A stretch of 64,000 bases of DNA from a virus. Each line of letters starts with the position of its first letter. Within the stretch, counting starts at the first letter, position 1. The notes beneath the pieces are model-generated. The model searched no databases. It saw nothing but the letters and a program-made list of their open reading frames with translations, and had not been told where the DNA came from. A program made the position numbers and the translations under genes. The stretch is taken from positions 180,433-244,432 of the IMG/VR virus record IMGVR_UViG_3300017786_003484; one strand, written 5' to 3'. Shown here in pieces: positions 1 through 8,649 of this stretch.

Positions 1-46
1 AGAATTAAGAGAGAAGCCAACGAGCCAGACTATTGGCGAGGAGTAA
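1..46 (+). CDS. C-terminal end of an upstream gene (partial)
   Basis: Reading frame 2 is open from the window edge and stops at TAA 44-46, giving a 14-residue tail ending in Gly-Glu-Glu. The stop overlaps the next start as TAATG, the usual coupling in this genome. Function cannot be judged. Confidence 0.55.
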   Translation, partial: ELREKPTSQTIGEE

Positions 47-609
47 TGATATATTTAAATGAGACTATAGACCCTTCTAACTTTAATTTTAATACTACTC
101 CAATTTCAGATTGGACTATGCATTTTCCTAAGATGTTTGATGCTATACGAAATGCAGTCCCTTTTAAATTTATTGAAAAGATTGTTCTCTGGCAAAATGT
201 AAGAGAAATAGATCCTCATTTTGATCCAGACCATTGGGTACTTCCGTGGCCTGATAGTTTAAGAGTTATGTTGCATGACACTAATAAGAAGCCAACATTG
301 TACATGACTAAATGGCCTGAACGTGATGACAACTATAACCCTTCTCCAGTAACATCTATAAAAGGAGGAGACTTTGGAACTAATGCAAGTAATGTAGACA
401 ACAAAGATAAATTTTATGTAGAAGTTCCAGAAGAAACAAACACCTTTCTATTAAATAACGGTGCGTTCTTACATGGAGCAGATATGGGAACAGAAAAAAT
501 TATAATGGCTATCAAAGGAACACCGGATCACTTTACTTGGCTAAAAAGTTTAGAATCTAGTTACAACAAATATAAAAGGGATGACTATGACAGTTTCTTT
601 AAATCTTAG
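46..609 (+). CDS. 2OG-Fe(II) oxygenase-like protein
   Basis: The 187-residue protein looks like a small double-stranded beta-helix oxygenase, which would use Fe(II), 2-oxoglutarate and O2 to hydroxylate an unknown substrate. A candidate iron facial triad is H58-x-D60 (PHFD) and H143 (FLHGAD), with K151 or R73 as possible 2-oxoglutarate anchors. It is the first of three consecutive oxygenase-like genes and overlaps its neighbours at both ends (TAATG upstream, 23 bases downstream). The fold is inferred from motif order only; overall similarity to known families is weak. Confidence 0.5.
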   Translation: MIYLNETIDPSNFNFNTTPISDWTMHFPKMFDAIRNAVPFKFIEKIVLWQNVREIDPHFDPDHWVLPWPDSLRVMLHDTNKKPTLYMTKWPERDDNYNPSPVTSIKGGDFGTNASNVDNKDKFYVEVPEETNTFLLNNGAFLHGADMGTEKIIMAIKGTPDHFTWLKSLESSYNKYKRDDYDSFFKS

Positions 610-1519
610 AAGAAATACAAACGAACATAATGTATCAGGGTCTCTAAATCATAGAGCACCATTTCTAAAAAATCAGATGAAACCATCTAAAACTTTTAAT
701 GATTTAATTAAGTTTGAAATGACTGAAACAGATTGTATTAAGTTAAAAGAAGATACACTAGGTGCGGTTGAGAAGTTTGGTAATTGGGGATATAGATTAA
801 AAAACTATAAAGATGATGCTGGATATTTAGGAACAGGTTTAACCTATAATCCAAGGCACATTGATAGCACAAACGATTTCAAAGAACAAGATATACATCA
901 ACAAGTACAAGGAAACTATGACCCTGGTGCAAAAGGTCTTAATGGACAAAATCCTTATAGTAGGCTTACTGGCAAAGATTCTGTATTTGCTAAAGTAAAT
1001 ACCCATTATGACACCTTCTCGATGTGTTACCGTACTCCTGCTAGTAAACATGGCTATTTGGGCGACTTTTGTAATACTTTTAAAAGAAGCATGGTTAGAA
1101 GCAGTATAAGGGTTATTAACGCCGCCGCTACGGGTCATAATATGGGTAAAGATATTAATGACAAGAAAATGAGAGCAGGAGTAGCATGGCATACAGACGA
1201 ATCAATTTTTGAGAATTTAAGGATTAATATTCCTGTTGAAACTCATCCTATTTTTGTATTAGAACAAAAAGGATATCCACCTCAACATTTACAAGCAAAT
1301 TATGCTTACAGTTGGAACACATCATTATTACATAGAGCATATTGTACAGAGAGAACACAAAGTCCGTTATACAGAACACATATTATGTTAGGCTTTTCAT
1401 GTTGGTGGGATTTTAATGAAACAACAGAAACTTGGACACAAAATGAATTTTTTGGTAAAAAACATCCATGGGATATGTTACATGACGGAGAAGTTATACC
1501 AGGGTTAAAATTGGTATAA
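587..1519 (+). CDS. 2OG-Fe(II) oxygenase
   Basis: This 310-residue protein carries the HxD...H iron triad of 2-oxoglutarate dioxygenases: H202-T-D204 (AWHTDES) and distal H249 (LLHRAYC), with conserved-looking arginines after it. The substrate is unknown. The start at 587 is preferred over ATG 581 because the Shine-Dalgarno AAAGGG ends at 580, six bases before it. It overlaps the previous gene by 23 bases and is followed after 30 bases by a third oxygenase, so the three probably form one transcript. Confidence 0.65.
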   Translation: MTVSLNLRRNTNEHNVSGSLNHRAPFLKNQMKPSKTFNDLIKFEMTETDCIKLKEDTLGAVEKFGNWGYRLKNYKDDAGYLGTGLTYNPRHIDSTNDFKEQDIHQQVQGNYDPGAKGLNGQNPYSRLTGKDSVFAKVNTHYDTFSMCYRTPASKHGYLGDFCNTFKRSMVRSSIRVINAAATGHNMGKDINDKKMRAGVAWHTDESIFENLRINIPVETHPIFVLEQKGYPPQHLQANYAYSWNTSLLHRAYCTERTQSPLYRTHIMLGFSCWWDFNETTETWTQNEFFGKKHPWDMLHDGEVIPGLKLV

Positions 1520-1549
1520 CAGTTAGTAGAAAGGAAAATATATAGTAGT

Positions 1550-2299
1550 ATGAGTGTATTCAGTAGTCAAAATCCAAATGCCGTGCAGGGAGTTGGTGCT
1601 TCGCATAGTAAGCAAGGAATTAGAGTTAATGATCTAAAATTAGAGAACGTTGCCGCTGAGGTTGCATTGTCAGCAATAGGCAACTTTGAACCTCTGGACT
1701 ATAAGTTAGACATTCATGGGATTCATAGTGTTATTAATGAAAAATATGGAAATGATTGGGTTGACTATCTTCCTCGTACAGACAGACCTAATAATAGAAA
1801 AGCTATGTCTCTAACAACAATACCAGGATGGACGCATCAAAGTCCACCAAGTATACCAGAAGCTATAAAGCATATGAAAAGAGATGTAAAGGAGTTTGAA
1901 TTTTCAACTCCAACAGATTTGTATAAAGATTGCGATCGTGCATACCCAGGCAATACAAGTTTGAAATCATTCTTAGACGAATGGCAACCCCTAGGACGTA
2001 CCTTTATTGTTAATGCTGGCATTGGCGGATATTTTGTACCTCATAGAGACCATCCTGGAATGCCTCGACCAGCTCTACGCCTAATTGCATTTTTACAAAA
2101 TTGCGGTCCTATGGATTATGACTGGATGATGGACAACAGAAAGGTTGACATTGAACTTGGAAGAGTGTATTATGTTAATACTAGAATGACTCATAGAACT
2201 ATGAGTTGGGTTAATGACAGTTGGCATCTTATATTGAACGTTCCTTTTAATGCAAGTAATGTTTCAAAAGTACTAGAAAATTTACAACACCGTCATTAA
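1550..2299 (+). CDS. 2OG-Fe(II) oxygenase, aspartyl/asparaginyl hydroxylase-like
   Basis: The protein has 249 residues. H165-R-D167 (PHRDHPG) and H215 (MTHRTM) give the expected iron triad, and the stretch from 'RLIAFLQN' to 'HLILNVPF' resembles the cupin core of aspartyl/asparaginyl beta-hydroxylases. It probably hydroxylates a protein side chain or small molecule, but nothing here identifies the target. The ribosome site is poor: AAGGA lies about 13 bases upstream. It sits last in the run of three oxygenase-like genes. Confidence 0.65.
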   Translation: MSVFSSQNPNAVQGVGASHSKQGIRVNDLKLENVAAEVALSAIGNFEPLDYKLDIHGIHSVINEKYGNDWVDYLPRTDRPNNRKAMSLTTIPGWTHQSPPSIPEAIKHMKRDVKEFEFSTPTDLYKDCDRAYPGNTSLKSFLDEWQPLGRTFIVNAGIGGYFVPHRDHPGMPRPALRLIAFLQNCGPMDYDWMMDNRKVDIELGRVYYVNTRMTHRTMSWVNDSWHLILNVPFNASNVSKVLENLQHRH

Positions 2300-2318
2300 A
2301 ATAACATAGGAGAAATAA

Positions 2319-2951
2319 ATGCGATATTATAATATTGATCTTAGTGGCTATGGCGGTGAAGTAGTCTACGGAAAACTTACAAAAGAACAACACGATTTTT
2401 GGCACGATAAAGAAGAGAGTGATATTACAGCTCATGCTTTTTGGGATCCGTTTGATGAAGGTGATGAAAACTTAGTTCAAGACGAAGAAGATCCTAGGTG
2501 GTTAGGTTATTGGCATGACCTTGATGATATTGTACATCTAAATGGAGGCACAATGTCCGATGCTTGGATTACTGTTGAAGAAGTTTCAAGTGCAGACTAT
2601 GCCGCCTCAAGTATAAAAGAAATTGTTGATAGAGTTGATGTAGCAGAATTTATTAAAACTAATAAGAATGAGTTAACACAAGAAGCTATCGACTTAGATG
2701 ATTATGCAAACGAAGATGGACATAACTATATCTTTTATGGCATGAGTATTGAAAAAGGACAGTTCCATTTATCAACTATTGAGCTTCCTGATGATGAAGA
2801 ATTTGATCTTTCTAAGATTAATTTCTGTGCAACTGAGCTTGATAATGGTGATAACATTGTTGAAGTGTTGTCGTATGGAGATATTGATTTAGATAACGTA
2901 GGCGGTGATTCAACTGGAAAAGGTTATAGTACAACCATATTTGATTACTAA
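2319..2951 (+). CDS. Acidic hypothetical protein
   Basis: This 210-residue, very acidic protein is rich in Asp and Glu, with aromatic clusters near the N-terminus (WHDKEE, WDPFDEGDE). No family is recognised. A good Shine-Dalgarno (AGGAG) precedes the start. It lies between the oxygenases and the QueC-like gene and is probably co-transcribed with the former. The charge would suit a protein-binding or DNA-mimic role, but that is speculation. Confidence 0.7.
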   Translation: MRYYNIDLSGYGGEVVYGKLTKEQHDFWHDKEESDITAHAFWDPFDEGDENLVQDEEDPRWLGYWHDLDDIVHLNGGTMSDAWITVEEVSSADYAASSIKEIVDRVDVAEFIKTNKNELTQEAIDLDDYANEDGHNYIFYGMSIEKGQFHLSTIELPDDEEFDLSKINFCATELDNGDNIVEVLSYGDIDLDNVGGDSTGKGYSTTIFDY

Positions 2952-2957
2952 TAAATA
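2951..2957 (+). promoter_or_regulatory. Late-type promoter, leaderless (ATAAATA)
   Basis: ATAAATA lies exactly five bases before the ATG of the QueC-like gene, and no Shine-Dalgarno is present. In T4-type late promoters transcription starts about six bases after this box, so the start codon would be the first base of the mRNA. The same spacing recurs at 49566, 56888 (minus) and 62178 (minus). Confidence 0.5.
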
Positions 2958-2962
2958 ACGAT

Positions 2963-3589
2963 ATGAAACTTACAGTAGGTCCATCTGATTGTATTAGAGA
3001 AATAGAAGTCTTGTTACCAGATGTCTTAGATGTTGGGGTTATGTTAAGTGGAGGTGCTGACTCTGCTATACTACTTTACATGTTAATTGAAGAAAGACGA
3101 AATACAAATTCACAACATATAATTAGACCTTTTACTGTTGCTCGTCCTGATGGTGCTTGGAATTATGTTGCTCCTATAGTAGATTGGATTAGAACAAAAA
3201 CTGATATTCATATTGATGCTCCAATTAAAGTAGGCAATCCAGACTTACATCATAGTAAACAAGGACGTTCAGGAGCAGATGAAGCCTTTAGTAAATATGG
3301 AATTGAGCATATCTTCTATGGTAGTCAAGCACATCCTCCTGTAAAAATGCCAGGTGATTACCCATCAAGACCTAGTGCAGTTAACCTACCTCATACTACT
3401 TGTCCTTTTGCACTTGTTGATAAAAGACATACGTTACATTTATATGATAAACTTCAAGTATGGGATCTAATTAAACTAACTCATTCATGTACACATAGAA
3501 CCGAAGGCCGATGCGGAGAGTGTTATAATTGTACAGAACGTTCCTGGGCATTAGAAGAGCTTGGGTTCGCTGACCCTGGAGAAAAATAA
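2963..3589 (+). CDS. queC: QueC-like 7-cyano-7-deazaguanine synthase / PP-loop ATPase
   Basis: QueC converts 7-carboxy-7-deazaguanine to preQ0 using ATP and ammonia, for queuosine or for 7-deazaguanine DNA modification. The 208-residue protein has the PP-loop pyrophosphatase motif SGGADS at 29-34. Near the C-terminus it has Cys176, Cys184, Cys187 and Cys190 (CGECYNC), matching the zinc site of QueC in spacing. The middle of the protein is diverged, so a PP-loop enzyme acting on another substrate is possible. It ends in a TAATG overlap with a radical-SAM gene, which suggests joint function. A QueD-like gene lies at 21757. Confidence 0.65.
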   Translation: MKLTVGPSDCIREIEVLLPDVLDVGVMLSGGADSAILLYMLIEERRNTNSQHIIRPFTVARPDGAWNYVAPIVDWIRTKTDIHIDAPIKVGNPDLHHSKQGRSGADEAFSKYGIEHIFYGSQAHPPVKMPGDYPSRPSAVNLPHTTCPFALVDKRHTLHLYDKLQVWDLIKLTHSCTHRTEGRCGECYNCTERSWALEELGFADPGEK

Positions 3590-5163
3590 TGGCTCAGATA
3601 ATAATTTGTGCTGGCATATCAGTTATTCCATATATTAGACCTGTTGGAACATTTCAATTAGCAAATGTATTAAGACAAGCTGGATACACAGTTCAAGTTA
3701 TTGATCAATATCCATGGATTGCACATTTAGGTTTAGATGTTGTTAAGCAGTTATTAGATAAGTTTGTAGGACCCGAAACATTATGGATTGGGTATAGTAG
3801 CACTTGGTTTCGTAAGATTGAACAGATGGTTCCTGGCTCTCCAATGGCCTGGCACCTGCCAAGTAAGCCAGGAACAACTCCTGGTAATGAAGATTTAAGA
3901 ACTAATACATTATTATTTTCAGAAGAGGAAATACATGACTTACGAGCATTTGTACATAAGAAAAATCCTAATGTTAAATTTGTATTAGGAGGTGCTAGAT
4001 CTCCCAAAGGACGTATTGCTTTATTTTCTCCATTGGTTGACATTTATATAGAAGGTTATGCTGATAATACAGTAGTACGACTTAGTAAGTATTTAGAAGG
4101 AAAACTTCCTAGCCTAGATGCCAAGCCAGTTAGTTACGGAGGCAAAGAAATACCAGATGTATATATGATTAATGATGATGTTAAAGCAGAATCATTTGAT
4201 TATAATAACTTTAAATTTTCTTGGCATGATTCTGATTTAGTTAATTGGGGAGAAACCTTACCTATGGAAATTGCTCGAGGTTGTATTTTTAATTGTGCTT
4301 TTTGTTCATACCCATTAAACGGACGTAAGAAAATGGATTACTTAAAGGATCCGCTAATATTAAGAGAACAAATGATAGAAAACTATGAAAGATTTGGTAC
4401 AACAAACTATTTCTTTTTAGACGATACATTCAATGAAAGTGTAGACAAACTTGAGATATTAGCAGAACATACATTTTCTAACTTAGATTTTAGGCCACGG
4501 TTTGGAGCCTTTATGAGGGCAGACTTAATTGCACATAATCCTAGGCAGATACAACTATTAAAAGATATAGGTGTCAGCGGTGCATTCTTTGGCATTGAAA
4601 GTTTAAATTATGAAGCAAACAAATCTGTAGGTAAAGGTATTAAGAAGGATAAACTTTATGATTCCTTGTGTAGAATTAGAGAAGAATGGCCAGATGATGT
4701 TGTTACTGACTCTCAGTTTATTATGGGGTTGCCTAATGATAGCGAAGAAACAATTACAGAATGGGTTACAGAATTATTACATCCTGACTTTCCTTTAGAT
4801 GCGGCAAAGATTGAACCACTTGCATTAGATAAAGATCAAGTTAAGTCTACATGGGTAAGCAGTTTTGCCCGATTCCCTGACAGGTATGGATTTAGTTTTC
4901 CAGATGATACAAAACCTTGGCTTTGGGTAAACAATACAGGATTTTCCAGTGATGATGCACAAAAACTTAAAATGAAAATGGCCTCACAATGGAGAGTTAA
5001 AGATAAGCCTGCATGGGTAGGAGACTACGGATTAATGAATGTTGGTGTACCAGCAGATGTTATTGAGGATAGGAAAAAAGGTGCAAAATTTGATGGTAGG
5101 GACCGTGGTAGACGTATATCTTTTGTAAAGGAATATATTAAGAAGCTATTGGCTCTACCTTAA
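3589..5163 (+). CDS. Radical SAM enzyme with N-terminal Rossmann (B12-binding-like) domain
   Basis: This 524-residue protein has a Rossmann-like N-terminal region of about 180 residues (start 'IICAGISVIPY') of the kind that binds cobalamin in class B radical-SAM enzymes. The [4Fe-4S] motif follows as C232-x3-C236-x2-C239 (RGCIFNCAFC), then a TIM-barrel-like core with GIES and MGLP motifs. Reaction and substrate are unknown; relatives carry out methylations and methylthiolations. It is a clear paralogue of the protein at 53064. Its 3' end overlaps the minus-strand radical-SAM gene tail-to-tail by 26 bases. Confidence 0.75.
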   Translation: MAQIIICAGISVIPYIRPVGTFQLANVLRQAGYTVQVIDQYPWIAHLGLDVVKQLLDKFVGPETLWIGYSSTWFRKIEQMVPGSPMAWHLPSKPGTTPGNEDLRTNTLLFSEEEIHDLRAFVHKKNPNVKFVLGGARSPKGRIALFSPLVDIYIEGYADNTVVRLSKYLEGKLPSLDAKPVSYGGKEIPDVYMINDDVKAESFDYNNFKFSWHDSDLVNWGETLPMEIARGCIFNCAFCSYPLNGRKKMDYLKDPLILREQMIENYERFGTTNYFFLDDTFNESVDKLEILAEHTFSNLDFRPRFGAFMRADLIAHNPRQIQLLKDIGVSGAFFGIESLNYEANKSVGKGIKKDKLYDSLCRIREEWPDDVVTDSQFIMGLPNDSEETITEWVTELLHPDFPLDAAKIEPLALDKDQVKSTWVSSFARFPDRYGFSFPDDTKPWLWVNNTGFSSDDAQKLKMKMASQWRVKDKPAWVGDYGLMNVGVPADVIEDRKKGAKFDGRDRGRRISFVKEYIKKLLALP

Positions 5164-6100
5164 ATTTATCTAATTGCAAGTCGACAGCAGTCTTACAATA
5201 TCTTTTAGTACATATAATATTTTCCTGTAGTAAGTCAAATTTATCTATACGTCCTAACTTTTGTATACTACAAATACCAGCATATGCATTACCATCAAAG
5301 TTTACACGAATACCACTATTACCAGCAGTACAACTCCAGCCTTGCATTTGATGCTGATTGGTAGTTACAAGATCAAAAGGATTAACTAAATTGTAAGAAG
5401 TTTGATCATCGTTATAAGCAAATACTTTTCTATCTACTTCATCAAATCTTCTCATTATACCTGACCAGCCGCTTTTCTTTTCTCTAATATATTGCAACTG
5501 ACTTTCTTCGTATTCATAAGGCTTGCCATCATTTATACCGCCGGAATGATCTGTTAGTATCTTTCCATTTACTTGTTTCTTAAGTCTGTCTGTTAATGCG
5601 TCATATAAATGCTTAACCGTTTCCCATTGTATTGGATCACACATCATATTAAACGATACATCACAACCATTATCTAGTAAGTATTCTCCTAGTAAATTAA
5701 TACGATCCATCTTACTAAACCCTGGATGTAAGCTCATAGTCACCTTGTCCGGTAGGCTTTCTAATCCTTGCCACCATTTTAAAGCACGACTGCCATTACT
5801 TACAGTTTCCAATATACCGTGTGGTTTAAGTCTGTGTATAATTTCTCCATACATAGGATGCAATGTTGGCTCACCGCCTGATAAACATACCTGTAAAAAC
5901 CTATCACCTTTGTGTACATTTATTAGCCTGTCTAAGAAACCATCTATTTCTTCGTTAGTTGGGTAACCCATTTTACGTCCGTGATGATGATCACCTGAAT
6001 GTAGGTTAGTAGGACAATAAGCACATTCAAAATTGCAGAAATCAGTAATTGTCCAATACACATATAATGTAGGAGTAACCTTTCTTATTTCTCTAAGCAC
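5138..6100 (-). CDS. Radical SAM enzyme with C-terminal cysteine cluster
   Basis: This 320-residue protein carries C22-x3-C26-x2-C29 (CNFECAYC) and the GGEPTLHP motif typical of the radical-SAM core. The C-terminal third has further cysteines (GWSCTAG, GICSI, CTKRYC) that could hold an auxiliary Fe-S cluster as in SPASM/twitch enzymes. It is unlike the two larger radical-SAM proteins in the window. The start is GTG at 6100, overlapping the upstream oxygenase by eight bases. It is last in a three-gene minus-strand operon: aldo-keto reductase, oxygenase, radical SAM. Confidence 0.75.
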   Translation of the reverse strand: MLREIRKVTPTLYVYWTITDFCNFECAYCPTNLHSGDHHHGRKMGYPTNEEIDGFLDRLINVHKGDRFLQVCLSGGEPTLHPMYGEIIHRLKPHGILETVSNGSRALKWWQGLESLPDKVTMSLHPGFSKMDRINLLGEYLLDNGCDVSFNMMCDPIQWETVKHLYDALTDRLKKQVNGKILTDHSGGINDGKPYEYEESQLQYIREKKSGWSGIMRRFDEVDRKVFAYNDDQTSYNLVNPFDLVTTNQHQMQGWSCTAGNSGIRVNFDGNAYAGICSIQKLGRIDKFDLLQENIICTKRYCKTAVDLQLDKFKVEPIAS

Positions 6101-6932
6101 TTTTTTCTTTCCATGTTTTATTATGCTCTTCTAATTGTTCTGATAATATTTTTTGCTTAGGAGGCTGTACCATTTGAGGTGAGTCTTTTGTAGCCCAATC
6201 CCAATGTTTATCTGCATCAGTTAGTTTTTTACTTGTAAAGATACTTAATCCAATTTTACGTTTAACACCCCATCTAGGAAATGCAGTACTACAATGTAGC
6301 CTGTCTCTTGGAAATGTCATTGGTATCCCAGGTGTCCATTGAAAATGTTTATCTACTGATAGTCCTTCGAATGTACTTTGTGGTATATGTTTAGCATATT
6401 TTAATAGTATAGGATCAAAATAGCCATCTTCTTTTAATCCAATTACATCACTATAATCAGTAACATCAGTATTCCATTCTTTTCTATCAGTCTTCCAACC
6501 TTTGTTATCATTTTTCATTCTATCTTTGTTTACGTTTCCTTTTGCAAAGAAACCTGCATCTTTCTTCCATTGCTGATCCATTACTATAAATCTATTATTT
6601 TCTGGAAAATATTCTAATTCTAAATTACGTTCAATGAATAAAGGAAATACAAATGTTTGCAAAACCTGATCTGGGGATTCTCCTCTTCCTGTATCAGTAT
6701 GCACCATATACCCTGCTTCTGTTGAAAAATAGTTTCCACCGGTAACCACCCATTCTTCTCCTAGGTATTCGTTTATCATAGGACCTAGTAAATGCAAAGC
6801 ACTAGTCATTCCAAAAGCAAATTTTCTTCCAAATGCATGTTCGGTGGTGTGTACGTTATTTTCAAATTCATAAAGTAACTTATCAATTACACTTTGATCT
6901 ATTTCATTTAATGTGGTTACGGGAGTTCTCAT
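6093..6932 (-). CDS. 2OG-Fe(II) oxygenase
   Basis: This 279-residue protein has H78-T-D80 (MVHTDTG) and distal H213 (RLHCSTAF), followed by a basic segment (WGVKRKIG) able to anchor 2-oxoglutarate. 'FPRDRLHCS' and 'IGLSIFTSK' look like late strands of the double-stranded beta-helix. The substrate is unknown. It is translationally coupled to the genes on both sides (four-base overlap upstream, eight downstream), so it probably acts in sequence with the aldo-keto reductase and the radical-SAM protein. Confidence 0.7.
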   Translation of the reverse strand: MRTPVTTLNEIDQSVIDKLLYEFENNVHTTEHAFGRKFAFGMTSALHLLGPMINEYLGEEWVVTGGNYFSTEAGYMVHTDTGRGESPDQVLQTFVFPLFIERNLELEYFPENNRFIVMDQQWKKDAGFFAKGNVNKDRMKNDNKGWKTDRKEWNTDVTDYSDVIGLKEDGYFDPILLKYAKHIPQSTFEGLSVDKHFQWTPGIPMTFPRDRLHCSTAFPRWGVKRKIGLSIFTSKKLTDADKHWDWATKDSPQMVQPPKQKILSEQLEEHNKTWKEKSA

Positions 6933-7891
6933 CTTCTGTTTTCATAACTTCCTGGCTGAGCCATTTTAGGAACAGGAAATATCACGTCTACCTGTTCTTT
7001 TATACTATTAGTTATCTTCGGTACAAACTCTCCTGCTTTTAAATTATCTATTAGGTGAGGAATTTTATGGCTTCTTGGTATTGATACTGCCCACGGAAAC
7101 CTTAGATTAAAATATGCAATTAAGAATTGAGGAACCGTTGCTCCAATGCTTTCTGCTATAGGTTCTACTTGCTTCAATTCAGGCATATCCCAAAAGTCTC
7201 CTCTATAAGATTCTGTTGGATTCTGTTGCGGTCTTTGATATCCACTAGCTCTACCTCCACCAAATACACTATGTGGCATACCTGTTAGTTCTGCATCAAA
7301 TTTAGTGTTCCATGAAACAACTCTCTCATATCCATTAGCACCTTTTTCTGTGTAAAATTGATCCGGATATCTATGCTTAGGTCCGTAACGAAATTGTATA
7401 ACTTGCAGTCTTTGTTCTTTAGGATAGTTTTCAGCCTCTTCAAAAGTTCTCCATTCATGTATTGCTCTGCCTTTTAAATTACTACAACCTACACTCCTAA
7501 TTGTTCCTTCGGATTGACATTCAGCCATCCATTCTGCACATTTTTCTATACTAACACCTTCCATAAAAAAATGTAAAAGGTAAGAGTCGACATAGTCTGT
7601 TTGCAATCGATCTAATGATTTTTTAAGAGAATCTCTAAACGAATTCCTATCCATTGCATTGTTAGGTAGTACTTTTGATACTATTTCAAATTCGCTTCTT
7701 GGGATACTAGATCTAGTTATAGAATTGCCTAGCAAGGTTTCTACTCTACCATCTGAGTATTGTTCAGCAGTATCAAACATTCTATAGCCCAAGTTTAAAA
7801 CTTTATCCATTAAGCCTTCTTGTCTTACTGCCGCCTCAGGTGTCCATGCCCATCCGCTAGTTCCTAGTCCTATTCTGTTCTTAAAAAACAT
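6929..7891 (-). CDS. Aldo-keto reductase
   Basis: This 320-residue protein matches the NAD(P)H-dependent aldo-keto reductase family, which reduces carbonyl groups. The catalytic tetrad is visible with normal spacing: D40 and Y45 (FDTAEQY), K73 (SKVLP) and H107 (LLHFF). The N-terminal IGLGTSGWAW and 'SLDRLQTDYVDSYLL' are family signatures. A strong Shine-Dalgarno (AGGAG) precedes the ATG. It is the first gene of the minus-strand trio and an uncommon phage gene. The substrate is unknown, perhaps a sugar or an intermediate of the neighbouring enzymes. Confidence 0.8.
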   Translation of the reverse strand: MFFKNRIGLGTSGWAWTPEAAVRQEGLMDKVLNLGYRMFDTAEQYSDGRVETLLGNSITRSSIPRSEFEIVSKVLPNNAMDRNSFRDSLKKSLDRLQTDYVDSYLLHFFMEGVSIEKCAEWMAECQSEGTIRSVGCSNLKGRAIHEWRTFEEAENYPKEQRLQVIQFRYGPKHRYPDQFYTEKGANGYERVVSWNTKFDAELTGMPHSVFGGGRASGYQRPQQNPTESYRGDFWDMPELKQVEPIAESIGATVPQFLIAYFNLRFPWAVSIPRSHKIPHLIDNLKAGEFVPKITNSIKEQVDVIFPVPKMAQPGSYENRR

Positions 7892-7931
7892 GAAAAACTC
7901 CTCTTTTTTTCTATTATATGGTATTTAGTGG

Positions 7932-7960
7932 TTGACCTTTAGGCCCAATTGCCGTATAGT
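7932..7960 (+). promoter_or_regulatory. Early sigma70-type promoter
   Basis: TTGACC (7932-7937), a 17-base spacer and TATAGT (7955-7960) precede the gene at 7991. The leader AATAAGGAATTAGGAG that follows is shared with the promoters at 11280, 11969 (one base different), 55377 and 57040. Confidence 0.75.
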
Positions 7961-7990
7961 AAGTATATAATAAGGAATTAGGAGATATTA

Positions 7991-8242
7991 ATGTCAACAA
8001 CACTTAGAAACGTTCCAAATTTAAACACAGACATGAAGCTGAAGCAAACACGTTTTTGGGGTGGCGACAGAGGTTCTTGTTTACAGGTTACTCAAAGGCG
8101 TCCTCAGAGTTTAGGTCCTGTTTCACCTGTTGATAGCCTCTTTACTAGCCTTCAGCTTACCAGAGAGCAGGCCCGTGAGTTAGCAGTTGAGCTGACTTTA
8201 TTTGCAAACGAAGTTGAAATTGAAGACTTAGGAGCAGAGTAA
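7991..8242 (+). CDS. Small early protein, unknown
   Basis: This 83-residue protein follows an early promoter and a strong AGGAG site. It has a compact N-terminus with R/W/G-rich residues and an acidic helical C-terminus ('REQARELAVELTLFANEVEI'). No family is recognised. Such promoter-proximal tiny proteins are typical host-takeover candidates in T4-like phages, which is inference from position only. Confidence 0.7.
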   Translation: MSTTLRNVPNLNTDMKLKQTRFWGGDRGSCLQVTQRRPQSLGPVSPVDSLFTSLQLTREQARELAVELTLFANEVEIEDLGAE

Positions 8243-8243
8243 T

Positions 8244-8447
8244 ATGGATCGTTTAACTTGGACATTAAAAGGCTTAACAGGCAAAGGTAAGAATCGTATT
8301 CGTGAACATGGTAATGTTTGGGAAGTTCTTACTATCCAAGACATTGGTTTAATATCTGCAACACCTATGCCTCCCTTTCCTCCCATTAGATCAGTACAAA
8401 CTGGCGAATGGCGTTGGTTTGATGATATAAACTTTGAGGTTATATGA
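8244..8447 (+). CDS. Small early protein, unknown
   Basis: This 67-residue protein starts one base after the previous stop and so is translationally coupled to it. It has a basic N-terminal half (KGLTGKGKNRIREHG) and a proline-rich turn followed by W/F-rich residues. No domain is recognised. It is the second and last gene of the short operon from the 7932 promoter. Confidence 0.6.
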   Translation: MDRLTWTLKGLTGKGKNRIREHGNVWEVLTIQDIGLISATPMPPFPPIRSVQTGEWRWFDDINFEVI

Positions 8448-8649
8448 TCCATATAGCCCATTTTCTTCGATAGACCGTCAAAAATCCAACAAATATTCCG
8501 TACAAATTATTGTGACCGTCAAATTTTTGTCCGTGCTTAATTTAGGTCCCCTTATCACTAAATAGATGTAGCAAAGAACTATTAGGCCGAAAGAGAGTAA
8601 GCCTAAAGAGTTGCTTCACCAAAATTTGCTAGATATAAGGGAATGAATT
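8448..8649 (+). promoter_or_regulatory. Intergenic leader with late promoter and 5' hairpin
   Basis: The non-coding stretch contains a direct repeat GACCGTCAAA (8473-8482 and 8514-8523) and a CTAAATA late-type box at 8558-8564. A stem-loop spans 8571-8614, with inner arms TTAGGC/GCCTAA and outer GCAA/TTGC, beginning where transcription is expected to start. A purine-rich site (AGGGA) precedes the ATG at 8650. Confidence 0.5.
8558..8564 (+). promoter_or_regulatory. Late-type promoter (CTAAATA)
   Basis: This is the CTAAATA box, related to the T4 late TATAAATA. The predicted start at about 8570 coincides with the foot of a hairpin, as at 15353, 35883 and 51272. Confidence 0.5.

Noticed and set aside
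839-1192. 117-codon minus-strand frame inside the second oxygenase gene
   Set aside because: Antisense shadow without start signals; the plus-strand protein has intact catalytic motifs.
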